Below are positions 7,561-16,700 of a DNA stretch of 64,000 bases, one piece after another. Under the pieces are notes generated by a model. It searched no databases. It was given only the letters and a program-made list of their open reading frames with translations, and had not been told where the DNA came from. A program made the translations under genes and the position numbers. The stretch lies in assembly GCF_003116035.1 (NCBI RefSeq), contig NZ_LGQW01000015.1:6280653-6344652 (forward strand), read 5' to 3'. This stretch comes from Azospirillum sp. TSH64 (GTDB taxonomy: Bacteria; Pseudomonadota; Alphaproteobacteria; Azospirillales; Azospirillaceae). How positions within the stretch are numbered: the stretch's first letter is position 1; every line of letters starts with the position of its first letter.

Positions 7561-8865
7561 TTATTCTTTATAGTTTGGCAGCCGCTGGGCGACGGAACGC
7601 GCATGCGCCTCCAGCCCCTCAGCCATCGCCAGCGTCACCGCCGCCGGGCCGATGGCCCGCAGGCTGTCGGCGTCGCAGGCGACGAAGGTCGTCCGCTTCA
7701 TGAAGTCCAGCACGTTGAGGCCGGAGGAGAAGCGGGCGCTGCGCGCCGTCGGCAGCACATGGTTGGGTCCGGCGACATAGTCGCCGATGGCCTCCGGCGT
7801 GTAGCGGCCGAGGAAGATGGCGCCGGCATTGCGGACCTTCGCCGCCAGCGCGTCCGGATCCTCGACGGCCAGCTCCAGATGCTCCGGCGCCAGCCGGTCG
7901 ACCAGGGCGGGGGCATCGGCCATCAAGTCGCCGACCAGGACGATGGCGCCATGCTCGCGCCAGCTTTCGCCGGCGATTGCCGTGCGCGGCAGCGTCTCCA
8001 GATGCTTCTCCACCGCCGCGGCCACCGCGTCGGCGAAGGCGGCATCGTCGGTGATCAGGATCGACTGCGCCGAGGTGTCGTGCTCCGCCTGCGACAGCAA
8101 ATCCATGGCGATCCAGGCCGGATCGTTGTGGCCGTCGGCGACCACCAGGATCTCCGACGGGCCGGCGATGCTGTCGATGCCGACGAGGCCGTAGACCTGC
8201 CGCTTGGCGGCGGCGACGAAGGCGTTGCCGGGGCCGACGATCTTGTCGACCGGCCGGATCGTCGCCGTGCCGTGGGCCAGCGCCGCGACCGCCTGGGCAC
8301 CGCCGATGCGGTAGATCTCGTCGATGCCGCAGCGCTTGGCGGCGGCCAGCACCAGCGGGTTGATCGCCCCGTCCGGCGTCGGCACCACCATGACGACGCG
8401 CTCGACGCCCGCCACCTTGGCCGGCAGCGCGTTCATCAGCACCGAGGACGGGTAGGAGGCGGTGCCGCCCGGCACATAGAGGCCGACGGCGCCGACCGCC
8501 GTCCAGCGCGCACCCAGCCGCACGCCGGCGGCGTCGCGGTAGTCGGTGACCTCCGGGATCTGGCGGCGGTGGAAGTCCTCGATCCGCTGGGCGGCGAGGT
8601 CGAGCGCCTCCAGCGTCTCGGCCGAGCATTTGGCCGTGGCGGCGTCGATCTCGTCCCGGCCGATGCGCAGGGTGTCGGCGGTCAGGGTCTGGCGGTCCCA
8701 GCGGGCGGTGTAGTCGATGAGCGCCGCGTCGCCGCGGCTGCGGACCTGATCGATGACGCCGGCGACCAGCGTCTGGACATCCTCGCTGGCCTCGCGCTTG
8801 GCGTGCAGCAGCGCCTCGAAGCCGGCGGCGAAGTCCGCGTCGCGAATATCAAGCCTGACGGGCAT
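7561..8865 (-). CDS. hisD: Histidinol dehydrogenase
   Basis: 434 aa, normal length. It oxidises L-histidinol to L-histidine in two NAD-dependent steps, the last of the histidine pathway, using zinc. Seen: GLYVPGGTASYPSSVLMNALPAKVAGV, the GPGNAFVAAAKR nucleotide region, GIDSIAGPSEILVVAD, and LAPEHLEL with PNHVLPT near the C-terminus, all HisD hallmarks. The start overlaps the 3' end of hisG by 17 bases, so the two are translationally coupled. Confidence 0.97.
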   Translation of the reverse strand: MPVRLDIRDADFAAGFEALLHAKREASEDVQTLVAGVIDQVRSRGDAALIDYTARWDRQTLTADTLRIGRDEIDAATAKCSAETLEALDLAAQRIEDFHRRQIPEVTDYRDAAGVRLGARWTAVGAVGLYVPGGTASYPSSVLMNALPAKVAGVERVVMVVPTPDGAINPLVLAAAKRCGIDEIYRIGGAQAVAALAHGTATIRPVDKIVGPGNAFVAAAKRQVYGLVGIDSIAGPSEILVVADGHNDPAWIAMDLLSQAEHDTSAQSILITDDAAFADAVAAAVEKHLETLPRTAIAGESWREHGAIVLVGDLMADAPALVDRLAPEHLELAVEDPDALAAKVRNAGAIFLGRYTPEAIGDYVAGPNHVLPTARSARFSSGLNVLDFMKRTTFVACDADSLRAIGPAAVTLAMAEGLEAHARSVAQRLPNYKE

Positions 8866-9559
8866 TCACCGCCTCCCGGAACTTGTCGATCCACTGAGAA
8901 ATCTCGGCCGTCCGCGTCTTGAAGGCGGCGCGGTTGACGATCAGGCGCGAGGTGACGTCGGCGATATGCTCCACCTCCACCAGCCCGTTGGCCTGCAGGG
9001 TCGAGCCGGTGGAGACCAGATCGACGATGCGGCGGCAGAGGCCCAGCGTCGGCGCTAGCTCCATGGCACCGTTCAGCTTGACGCATTCGGCCTGGACGCC
9101 GCGCGCGGCGAAGTGACGCTTGGTCACCTCCGGGTATTTGGTGGCGACCCGCACATGGCTCCAGCGCGACGGATCGTCGCTCTTCAGCATCTCCGCCGGT
9201 TCGGCGACCGACAGCCGGCAGGCGCCGATGCCGAGGTCGAGCGGGGCGTAGATCTCCGGATAGTCGAACTCCATCAGCACGTCGTTGCCCGCCACGCCCA
9301 GATGGGCGGCGCCGAAGGCGACGAAGGTCGCCACGTCGAAGGAGCGGACGCGGATGATGCTGAGGTTCGGCACGTTGGTGGCGAAGCGCAGAAGCCGGCT
9401 CTTGTCGTCGTCGAAGGCCGGCTCCGGATGGATGCCGGCATGGGACAGCAGCGGGCGCAGCTCCTTCAGGATGCGGCCCTTGGGCAGGGCCAGCACCAGC
9501 TGGTCGTCGACAGGAACCTCGGCGGCCGGCAAGCCCAGGGCGCTGGTATCGGCGGACAA
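8849..9559 (-). CDS. hisG: ATP phosphoribosyltransferase catalytic subunit, short form
   Basis: About 236 aa from the TTG at 9559, chosen because GAGGAG lies six bases upstream. In-frame ATGs at 9613 and 9649 would add residues that do not look like HisG. The sequence LVLALPKGRILKELRPLL opens the conserved part; later GAAHLGVAGNDVLMEF and DLVSTGSTLQANGL match the PRPP-binding region. It catalyses the first step of histidine synthesis. The short form lacks the C-terminal regulatory domain and normally needs HisZ, which is not in this window. Confidence 0.92.
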   Translation of the reverse strand: MSADTSALGLPAAEVPVDDQLVLALPKGRILKELRPLLSHAGIHPEPAFDDDKSRLLRFATNVPNLSIIRVRSFDVATFVAFGAAHLGVAGNDVLMEFDYPEIYAPLDLGIGACRLSVAEPAEMLKSDDPSRWSHVRVATKYPEVTKRHFAARGVQAECVKLNGAMELAPTLGLCRRIVDLVSTGSTLQANGLVEVEHIADVTSRLIVNRAAFKTRTAEISQWIDKFREAVNARQA

Positions 9560-9727
9560 AACACTCTCCTCGCATCGCTCGCCGGGGCGGTGTGGGGGCC
9601 CCGGATGAACCATCGCCGCGATAGATAGCACATTCCGGGCGCCCGTCACCTGTCGCTGTCGCGACCGCGAGATTTAACGGGGAAAATATGCTCAATGAGG
9701 AATTTCACACAAACCGCAAAAATGGGT

Positions 9728-9756
9728 TTGACCAAACTCCATCAAAAGGGTAGATA
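9728..9756 (+). promoter_or_regulatory. Candidate promoter for the leader ORF and methionine transporter operon
   Basis: TTGACC (9728-9733), 17 bases, then TAGATA (9751-9756) in a locally AT-rich stretch. A start near 9763 would give a leader of about 117 bases before the short upstream ORF at 9880. The -10 is only a moderate match. The rest of 9560-9727 holds the hisG 5' side (candidate -10 TATCTA near 9617 on the minus strand) and no gene that I can support. Confidence 0.45.
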
Positions 9757-9879
9757 AAAATCCATGGACGCCCCGCCGGGCATCCCGCGGCAATTTGACT
9801 TCTGCAGCTTGCGCCGCGTCACCAAACGCTAAAGCGCCACGATACCGGTCGTGGACCTCTTCAAGAAGGAGAGACCGGA

Positions 9880-9966
9880 ATGACATCGCGAGTTTCCGCT
9901 CCCCCATCCGCGCTTCGGACCGCTTTTCCGGCCTGCATGATGCGCTCGGGCCTGTGTTGCCGCTGA
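9880..9966 (+). CDS. Putative 28-aa leader peptide ending -GLCCR
   Basis: The ORF has a strong ribosome site, AAGGAGAG at 9866-9873, six bases before its ATG. The peptide ends ACMMRSGLCCR and then TGA, with adjacent Met-Met and Cys-Cys codons close to the stop. It precedes a methionine-type ABC transporter operon. Short upstream ORFs with Cys codons next to the stop are known attenuator leaders for sulfur-metabolism genes in other bacteria. By analogy, stalling here when charged Cys-tRNA (or Met-tRNA) is scarce could raise downstream expression. The ORF and its ribosome site are seen; the regulatory role is inferred. Confidence 0.55.
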   Translation: MTSRVSAPPSALRTAFPACMMRSGLCCR

Positions 9967-10008
9967 CATCGCGGCCCCAAGACACAGCGCCCATTCCGCA
10001 CATCCGCC

Positions 10009-10021
10009 GATCCTGACCATC
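10009..10021 (+). repeat. Small hairpin after the leader ORF
   Basis: CCTGA-CCA-TCAGG, extendable by GA/TC across a one-base bulge, lies about 45 bases beyond the leader stop and 85 before the next gene. It could be one arm of an attenuation switch. It has no T-tract and is too small to call a terminator. Confidence 0.25.
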
Positions 10022-10105
10022 AGGTCCCGAACGCATCTGCGCCGCCGCCCCGCCATGACGAGGGCCGCCCGCGCGCCCAATCCCATCTGGGGGGAGCAGT
10101 CCGCC

Positions 10106-10306
10106 ATGTCCCACGCCAACGCCTACGCCATCGAAGTCCAGGGCCGCTCCGCCGGCATCGTCGTCGCCGAACGCGGCGGCTTCACCTTCTTCGTGTCCGA
10201 TTGGGCTTTCCGCGATCTCGACCGCCGCGTCTTCCGCAATGTCGGACAGGCCCAGCGCGCCGCCCACCAGCATTACAGCCGGCTGCCCGACACCCGCCGC
10301 CGCTGA
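10106..10306 (+). CDS. Small conserved-looking protein of unknown function (66 aa)
   Basis: The frame is open from 10055, but the ATG at 10106 with GGGGGGAG upstream is the best start. The protein begins MSHANAYAIEVQGRSAGIVV and contains ERGGFTFFVSDWAFRDLDRRVFRN, then a basic Arg-rich end. It looks like a small folded cytosolic protein with two beta strands and a helix, with no signal peptide. I recognise no named domain. It lies between the leader ORF and metQ in the same direction, so a link to sulfur amino acid uptake is likely but unproven. Confidence 0.65.
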   Translation: MSHANAYAIEVQGRSAGIVVAERGGFTFFVSDWAFRDLDRRVFRNVGQAQRAAHQHYSRLPDTRRR

Positions 10307-10378
10307 ACCCCGATAAAAGCCCGCTGCCAAGAAACCCGCTCCAATAGCCCGCTGCTGAAAATCCTGAGGAAAGACCCG

Positions 10379-11158
10379 ATGAAGCGTATCCTGATGTCGG
10401 TGGCCGTCGCCGCCGGCCTGCTGACCGCCGCGACCTCCGCTTTCGCCGCTCCGCTGAAGCTGGGCGTGTCGGCCGGCCCCTATGGCGAGATCCTGGAATT
10501 CACCGCCAAGCTGGCCGCCAAGGAGGGCATCGAGGCGCAGGTGATCGAGTTCACCGACTGGAACATGCCCAACGCGGCGCTCCAGGCCGGCGACATCGAC
10601 GCCAACAACTTCCAGCACCAGCCCTTCCTCGACAATCAGGTCAAGCAGCGCGGCTACGACATCGTCTCCGTCGCCAAGAGCGTCGTGGTGCCGATGGGCG
10701 TCTACAGCAGCAAGGTGAAGGCGCTGGCCGACCTGAAGCCGGGCGCGTCGGTGTCGATCCCCAACGACCCCACCAACGGCGCCCGCGCCCTGTTCCTGCT
10801 GGCCAAGGCCGGCGTGATCGGGCTGAAGGAGGGCGCCGGCCTCAACACCACCATCGCCGACGTGGTGAACCCGAAGGGCATCAAGCTGGTGGAACTGGAC
10901 GCCGCCCAGCTGCCGCGCTCGCTCGACGACGTGGATGCGTCGGTCATCACCCTCAACTATGCCGTGCTGGCCGGGCTGGAGCCGAAGAAGGCCCTGGTGC
11001 TGGAGGATGACCAGTCCAAGTGGAACCTGGTGTGGGCGGTCCGCAAGGATCGCATAGAAGACCCGACGATCAAGCGCTTCATTGCGCTGTATCGTTCGCC
11101 CGAAGTGCGGCAGTTTATCGAAACGCGCTTCAACGGTTCCATCATTCCGACGTGGTGA
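10379..11158 (+). CDS. metQ: MetQ/NlpA-family substrate-binding protein 1
   Basis: 259 aa. A signal peptide (MKRILMSVAVAAGLLTAATS, then AFA) is cleaved before APLKLGVS. No Cys lies at the cleavage site, so this is a soluble periplasmic protein and not the lipoprotein found in enterics. Family motifs: GPYGEILEF, DIDANNFQHQPFLDNQVKQRGYDI, IPNDPTNGARALFLLAKAGVI and ELDAAQLPRSLDDVDAS. It should bind methionine or a close analogue and deliver it to MetNI. RBS: GAGGAAAG. An intrinsic terminator follows its stop, likely making it more abundant than MetNI. Confidence 0.92.
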   Translation: MKRILMSVAVAAGLLTAATSAFAAPLKLGVSAGPYGEILEFTAKLAAKEGIEAQVIEFTDWNMPNAALQAGDIDANNFQHQPFLDNQVKQRGYDIVSVAKSVVVPMGVYSSKVKALADLKPGASVSIPNDPTNGARALFLLAKAGVIGLKEGAGLNTTIADVVNPKGIKLVELDAAQLPRSLDDVDASVITLNYAVLAGLEPKKALVLEDDQSKWNLVWAVRKDRIEDPTIKRFIALYRSPEVRQFIETRFNGSIIPTW

Positions 11159-11167
11159 GGGAGGCTG

Positions 11168-11190
11168 GGGGACGCTGGACGTCCCCTTTT
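11168..11190 (+). terminator. Intrinsic terminator between metQ and metN
   Basis: GGGGACG, loop CTGGA, CGTCCCC, then TTTT: a perfect 7-bp GC-rich stem with a T-run, ten bases after the metQ stop and 13 before the metN start. It probably ends part of the transcription, allowing many binding proteins per transporter. Confidence 0.75.
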
Positions 11191-11202
11191 GCCGATTAAA
11201 AG

Positions 11203-12255
11203 ATGATAACGCTAACAAACATTCACAAGACTTACGCGGCGCGCGGCGGTGGGGCTCCGGTCCATGCGCTGGCCGACATCGACCTGTCCATCGAACGCGG
11301 CGAGGTCTTCGGGATCATCGGCCGGTCCGGCGCCGGCAAATCCACGCTGCTGCGCACGGTCAATCTGCTGGAAAGCCCGAGTTCGGGCAGCGTCACGGTG
11401 GACGGGGTGGAGATGACCGCCCTGTCGGCGGCGGAGCTGCGCAAGGCCCGCCATTCCATCGGCATGATCTTCCAGCACTTCAACCTGCTGTCCTCGCGCA
11501 CCGTCTTCGACAATGTGGCGCTGCCGCTGGAACTGGCCGGTACCCCGAAGGCGGAGATCCGCCGGACGGTGGAGCCGCTACTCGACCTCGTCGGGCTGGC
11601 CGACAAGCGCGACCGCTACCCGGCGGAACTGTCGGGCGGGCAGAAGCAGCGCGTCGGCATCGCCCGCGCGCTGGCCAGCAAGCCGAAGGTGCTGCTGTCG
11701 GACGAGGCGACCTCCGCACTCGACCCGGAGACGACGACGCAGATCCTGCATCTGCTGGGCGACATCAACCGGCGGCTCGGCCTGACCATCGTGCTGATCA
11801 CCCACGAGATCGCCGTCATCAAGGAGATCTGCCACAAGGTGGCGGTGATGGAGAACGGCCGGGTGATCGAGCAGGGGCCGGTCTTCGACATCTTCGCCCA
11901 CCCCAACCACCCGACCACCCGCAGCTTCGTCGATCCCGTCATCAACCGCGGCATCCCCGACAGCCTGCGCGACCGGCTGTCGCCCCAGCCCGGTTTGGGG
12001 AGCAACCCGGTGCTGCGCATCACCTTCACCGGCGCGAAGGCGACCACCCCGGTCATCAGCGCCATCAGCCGCCAGCTGAACCTGGACCTGAACATCTGGC
12101 ACGGCCAGATCGACGAGATCCAGGGCGCGCCGTTCGGCACGCTGGTGGTGGAGGCGCTGGGCGATCAGGCCAAGGTCGATGCCGCCATCGCGCTGGTGAA
12201 AGAGAACAATCTGGGTGTCGAGGTGTTGGGCCATGCTCTCCCCGCAAATCATTGA
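11203..12255 (+). CDS. metN: Methionine ABC transporter ATP-binding protein
   Basis: 350 aa. Walker A GRSGAGKS at about residue 41, signature LSGGQKQRVGIARAL, Walker B KVLLSDEATSALD and the H-loop ITHE are all present. Residues from about 265 form the C-terminal NIL domain (VLRITFTGAKATTPVIS), which in E. coli MetN binds methionine and inhibits transport. The ribosome site is poor (AAAAG before ATG), which together with the terminator upstream suggests low expression relative to metQ. It overlaps metI by 23 bases. Confidence 0.96.
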   Translation: MITLTNIHKTYAARGGGAPVHALADIDLSIERGEVFGIIGRSGAGKSTLLRTVNLLESPSSGSVTVDGVEMTALSAAELRKARHSIGMIFQHFNLLSSRTVFDNVALPLELAGTPKAEIRRTVEPLLDLVGLADKRDRYPAELSGGQKQRVGIARALASKPKVLLSDEATSALDPETTTQILHLLGDINRRLGLTIVLITHEIAVIKEICHKVAVMENGRVIEQGPVFDIFAHPNHPTTRSFVDPVINRGIPDSLRDRLSPQPGLGSNPVLRITFTGAKATTPVISAISRQLNLDLNIWHGQIDEIQGAPFGTLVVEALGDQAKVDAAIALVKENNLGVEVLGHALPANH

Positions 12256-12901
12256 CCTGCTGATCAAGGGGCTGATCGACACGCTGCACATGGTGGCGGT
12301 GTCGGGCGCCATCGGGACGCTGATCGGCCTGCCCATCGGCGTGATGCTGGCCGTCACCGGCCGGGGCGAGCTGTTGCAGAATTTCGCCTTCAACAAGGTG
12401 ATGGGGGCGGTGGTCAACATGACCCGCTCCACCCCCTTCATCATCCTGGTGGTGGCGATCATCCCCTTCACCCGGCTGATCGCCGGCACCTCCATCGGCA
12501 CCAACGCCGCCATCGTGCCGCTGACCGTCGCCGCCGCCCCCTTCATCGCCCGCGTGGTGGAGAATGCGGTGCGCGAGGTCGACCGCGGGCTGGTCGAGGC
12601 GGCGCAGGCGATGGGGGCCACGCCGTTCCAGATCATCCGCAAGGTCCTGCTGCCGGAAGCCCTGCCGGGCATCGTCGCCGGCCTGACCCTGTCGGCGGTC
12701 AGCCTGGTCGGCTATTCCGCCATGGTCGGTGCCGTTGGCGGCGGCGGCCTGGGCGATCTCGGCATTCGCTACGGCTATCAGCGCTTCCTGCCGGAGGTGA
12801 TGCTGGCGGTGGTGATCGTGCTGATCGTGCTGGTGCAGATCGTCCAGTCGACGGGCGACCTGATCGCCCGCCGCGTCAACAAACGCAATCTGAAGTCCTG
12901 A
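12233..12901 (+). CDS. metI: Methionine ABC transporter permease
   Basis: 222 aa from the ATG at 12233 inside the 3' end of metN; the frame is open six codons earlier without a better start. It is an inner-membrane protein with about five hydrophobic segments. It has the EAA coupling loop (LVEAAQAMGATPFQIIRKVLLPEALPGI) that contacts MetN, and the family-typical YSAMVGAVGGGGLGDLGIRYGYQRF. It forms the transport channel of MetNI. Confidence 0.95.
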   Translation: MLSPQIIDLLIKGLIDTLHMVAVSGAIGTLIGLPIGVMLAVTGRGELLQNFAFNKVMGAVVNMTRSTPFIILVVAIIPFTRLIAGTSIGTNAAIVPLTVAAAPFIARVVENAVREVDRGLVEAAQAMGATPFQIIRKVLLPEALPGIVAGLTLSAVSLVGYSAMVGAVGGGGLGDLGIRYGYQRFLPEVMLAVVIVLIVLVQIVQSTGDLIARRVNKRNLKS

Positions 12902-12943
12902 CCCCCCAAAAGACCTGACTCAAGAAACCGAGGAGTGTTCGAG

Positions 12944-13735
12944 ATGCTGCGCTTCCGTTCGCTGGCTTCGCTGCTGGCCGGTGCCGCCACCATGGCCATC
13001 GCGCTTGGTGCTTCCGCCGAGACCATCAAGGTCGGCGTCACCGCCGGTCCGCATGCCCAGATCCTGGAAGCGGTGAAGCCCATCGCCGCCAAGGACGGGC
13101 TGGACATCCAGATCCTGGAATTCACTGACTACGTCATCCCGAACCAGGCGCTGGCCGGCGGCGATCTCGACGCCAACAGCTTCCAGCACCAGCCCTATCT
13201 GGACAACCAGGTGAAGGACCGCGGCTTCGATCTGGTCAGCGTCGGCAAGACGGTGGTCTATCCCATCGGCATCTATTCCAAGAAGGTGAAGAGCCTGGAA
13301 GAGCTGCCGACGGGTGCCAAGTTCGCCATTCCCAACGACCCGACCAACGGCGGCCGCGTCCTGCTGCTGCTCCAGGCCAAGGGCCTGATCAAGCTGAAGG
13401 ACGGCGGCACCCTGAAGGCCTCGCCCATCGACATCGTCGAGAACCCGAAGAAGCTGGAGATCGTCGAGCTGGACGCCGCCCAGCTGCCGCGCTCGCTGGA
13501 CGACGTGACCGCCGCCGCGATCAACACCAACTTCGCGCTGGAGGCCGGCATCGACCCGGTCAAGGACGCCATCGCCCGCGAGGCGGCCGACAGCCCCTAT
13601 GCCAACGTCATCGCCGTCCGCAAGGCCGACAAGGACAAGCCCTGGGTCGCCAAGCTGGTGAAGTCCTACAACAGCCCCGAGGTGAAGGAGTTCATCCTCA
13701 CCAAGTTCAAGAACGCCGTGGTTCCGGCATTCTGA
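12944..13735 (+). CDS. MetQ/NlpA-family substrate-binding protein 2
   Basis: 263 aa from the ATG at 12944, seven bases after GAGGAG; a GTG at 12935 is a poorer start. The signal peptide ends ALGASA before ETIKVGVT, again with no lipobox Cys. It closely resembles MetQ 1 (DLDANSFQHQPYLDNQVKDRGFDLVSVGKTV, IPNDPTNGGRVLLLLQAKGLI, ELDAAQLPRSLDDVT), so it is a paralogue. The pair may differ in ligand, for example D- or L-methionine or its sulfoxide, sharing one MetNI. Its stop is one base from the stop of the convergent TPR gene. Confidence 0.92.
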   Translation: MLRFRSLASLLAGAATMAIALGASAETIKVGVTAGPHAQILEAVKPIAAKDGLDIQILEFTDYVIPNQALAGGDLDANSFQHQPYLDNQVKDRGFDLVSVGKTVVYPIGIYSKKVKSLEELPTGAKFAIPNDPTNGGRVLLLLQAKGLIKLKDGGTLKASPIDIVENPKKLEIVELDAAQLPRSLDDVTAAAINTNFALEAGIDPVKDAIAREAADSPYANVIAVRKADKDKPWVAKLVKSYNSPEVKEFILTKFKNAVVPAF

Positions 13736-13736
13736 G

Positions 13737-16700
13737 TCAGCGCGTTCTGAGACCGATGAGGGCACGCCCGGCGGCGCTGAGCGCGTCGCCGAGCGTCCCG
13801 CCCGGTTCCGGGCAGACCAGCCGCATCGACGGATACCAGGGCCGGCAGCCGGTGCCGAGCGCCGTCCAGTCCCCCGCCGGCCCGATCCGCCAGACCGGCA
13901 CGCCCAGCGCGCCGGCCATCTCCGCCACCGAGGTTCCGGCGGAGATCACCAGATCCAGCGCCGCCGTCAGGGCGGCGGCACCATCCAGATCGTTTTTGAG
14001 GTCGAGCGGTGGGCGGTGGATCGCGATGCCGAAACGCCGTTCGGCGTCGGCGAGTTCGGCCTCGCACTCGTCATATTGCAGGCTGATCAGCCGCAGGCCG
14101 GGCAGGGTGAGAATCGGCGCCCAGTCGGTCAGCGGGGCGTAATTGGCGTCGCGCGCGGCACCGCGCAGGCCGCTGCGCCAGCAGAGACCGACGGTGAGGC
14201 TGGAGCCGCCGCCCCCCAACCACTCCCGCCACCGCTCTACCGCCGCCTCGTCGGCGCGCAGCCATCCGCCACGCTTCGCAAAGCCGGCCAGCCCCCAGCC
14301 CAGCCGCAACGGCAGCGACCCGGCCGGGATGTGACAGTCGGCATCCGCCGGATCCGCGGTCGCGGCGCGCACCGTCGCCTGTGGGAAGGAGCGCGCGAAC
14401 AGCGCCACCAGCCGCGGCTCGCATTCCACGATGATCCGGCCCGCGGCTGCGGCTGCGCGTGCGATCAGACCGGGGTAGCAGGCGCTGTGCATCAGCTCGT
14501 CGCCGACTCCCTGCTCGCGCCAGACCAGCAGCGTCCGTCCCGCCAGGTCGCCGCCGTCCCAGGCGGGAATGCGGAAGCGGCGGTCGGGCAAGGCCTGTCC
14601 GGCGGCGAAGCGGGCCTCCAGCCCGGTCCAGCCGGTGTCGAGTTCCCCACGTGCCAGCGCCGCATAGCCGCGGTTGAAGGCGGCGAGCGTCAGGGTCGGG
14701 TCGTCCTCCACCGCCTGCCGGTAGGCAGCATCGGCCTCGACCGGACGGCCGGCGGCGTGCAGGGCGTTGCCCTGGTTGTAGCGCCACTCTGCCCGTCCGG
14801 GCTCCAGCGCCAGGGCGCGGCCCCAGCCCTTCAGCGCGGCATCGGGCCGGCCCTGCCGCTGGCGCAGATCGGCCAGCCCGGCCCAGCCGGCGCCGGCTCC
14901 GGGCGCAAACAGGATCACCCGCCACCAGGCCAGCCCGGCAGCATTGCCGTCGCCCGCCCGCTCCAGTGCCAGGGCGAGGTTGCCCAGCGTGGCGAGATCG
15001 CCGGGGCGGCCCTGGAGCGCCAGACGCAGATGGGCGACCGCCTCCGCCGGCCGGTCGAGCACCAGGACCGCCAGCCCCAGGTTGCTGATCGCCGCCGGGT
15101 CGCCGGGTCGCAGGCGCAAGGCCCGGCCGGCGGTGCGCTCCGCCTCGGCGGCATGGCCGGGGTTGCGCAGGGCCTCGGCCGACAGGGCGGTCCAGCCCTC
15201 CGCCGTCGCGGGGTCGAGGGCGAGCGCTCGCATGAAGAAGGGCCGGCCTTTCCCGCCCATCGCCTGCCGCGCCAGCCCGGCATTGATCCACAGCCCGGCA
15301 TGGACGGGGGCGAGGCGCCGTGCCGCGTCGGTCGCCTCTGCCGCTTCGGCCGCCGCGCCGCGGGACAGCCGCAGGGCGCCGAGATTGCCGAGCGCCTCGA
15401 CATCCTCGGGCGCCAGCGCCGCGGCGGCCTGCCAATCGGCCTCGGCGTCGGCGAGCGCGCCCATCTCCTGCCGGGCCAGGGCGCGGCGCTTGTGGCGGTC
15501 GGCGCTCGGCTCCGCCGCGATGGCGCGGGTCAGCAGGGTGTCGGCGATGTCGGGGCGGCCGGCCTGCTGGCCGAGCAGCGCGTAGCCTTCCAGCGCCGCC
15601 GGCATCTCGCCGCCCTGGTCGAGGATGCGCTGATAGGCCTTCTCCGCGTCCGGCCAGCGGCCCGACCCGTGCAGGTCGCGCGCTTCGGCCAGCCACTCCT
15701 CGATTGGCAGGGCAGAGGGCAGAGCAGGGGGGGGCAGAGCAGAGGGCGGAGCAGGGGCCAAGCGGCGCAATTCCGCCGCCATGCGCGCCAGCACGTCCGG
15801 CAACCCCTCGCCGGGGCGGGTGCTCCACAGCCGCATTGACGGGAACCAGGGGCGCACCCCGGTGCCGAGCGCCGTCCAGTCGCCGGCCGGGCCGAAGCGC
15901 CAGACCGGCACCCCGAGTGCGCCCGCCATCTCGCCGACGGAACTCGCCACCGTCACCACGAGGTCGAGGCCGGCGATCAGTGCCGCCACGCCTTCCAGAT
16001 CGTTCTTCAGATCGGTGCCGGGCCAGCGATGGATGCGCAGGTCCAGTTGCGCCTCGACGGCGGCGATCTCCGCCTCGCGCCCGTCATATTGCAGGGTGAC
16101 CGGGATCAGGCCGGGCAGGGTCAGCAGCGGCGCCCAGTCGGCGAGCGTGGTGTAGGAGGCCTTGCGCTCCCCCAGCATGTTCTGGCTGCCCCAGCAGAGG
16201 CCGACGCGCAGCCCCGGCCCCAGCGCCGCCAGCCGGTCGCGCCACTCCGCCAGCCGCAGCGGGTCGGGCGCCAGCCAGGAGGGCCGGGCGGGAAAGTCGG
16301 CGAGGCCGGGGCGCAGCAGCCGGGGCAGCGATCCCATCGGCAGATGCGCGCCGGCGTCGGCGGGGGCGGGATCTGCCGTCTGCGCTCGTACGGTGACGCC
16401 GGGAAGGGCGCGGCCGACCAGCCCGGTCAGGCGGGCATCGACCTCGACGACCAGCGTTTCCGGGCCGAGCCGCTCCGCAAGGTCGGGCAGGGCGGTGCCG
16501 AACATCAGCTCGTCGCCCAACCCCTGTTCGCGCCAGACCAGCAGGCGCGCCCCCGGAGTTCCGTCCCAGGCCGGCAGGGAAAAGCTGCGCCCGGCCGACA
16601 CGCGGCGGGAGGCGAAGCGCGCCTCATACTCCTCCCAGCCTCCCGTCAGCCGGCCGCGCCCGAGCAGCCGCAGGGCGAGGTTCCAGCGGGCCAGCGCAAA

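Noticed and set aside
10312..10362. Short CCCGCT repeats before metQ as a CRISPR-like or operator array
   Set aside because: Only three six-base matches with unequal spacing; too short for a CRISPR array and without symmetry.
9560..10378. SAM-II or other S-adenosylmethionine riboswitch before the methionine transporter
   Set aside because: I looked for a compact pseudoknot-type element before metQ and saw none; the short ORF with its ribosome site is the stronger signal. A covariance-model search would settle it.
9692..11218. 508-aa minus-strand ORF opposite metQ and the leader region
   Set aside because: Antisense to a certain gene with signal peptide; His/Gln/Gly-rich shadow with no family motif.
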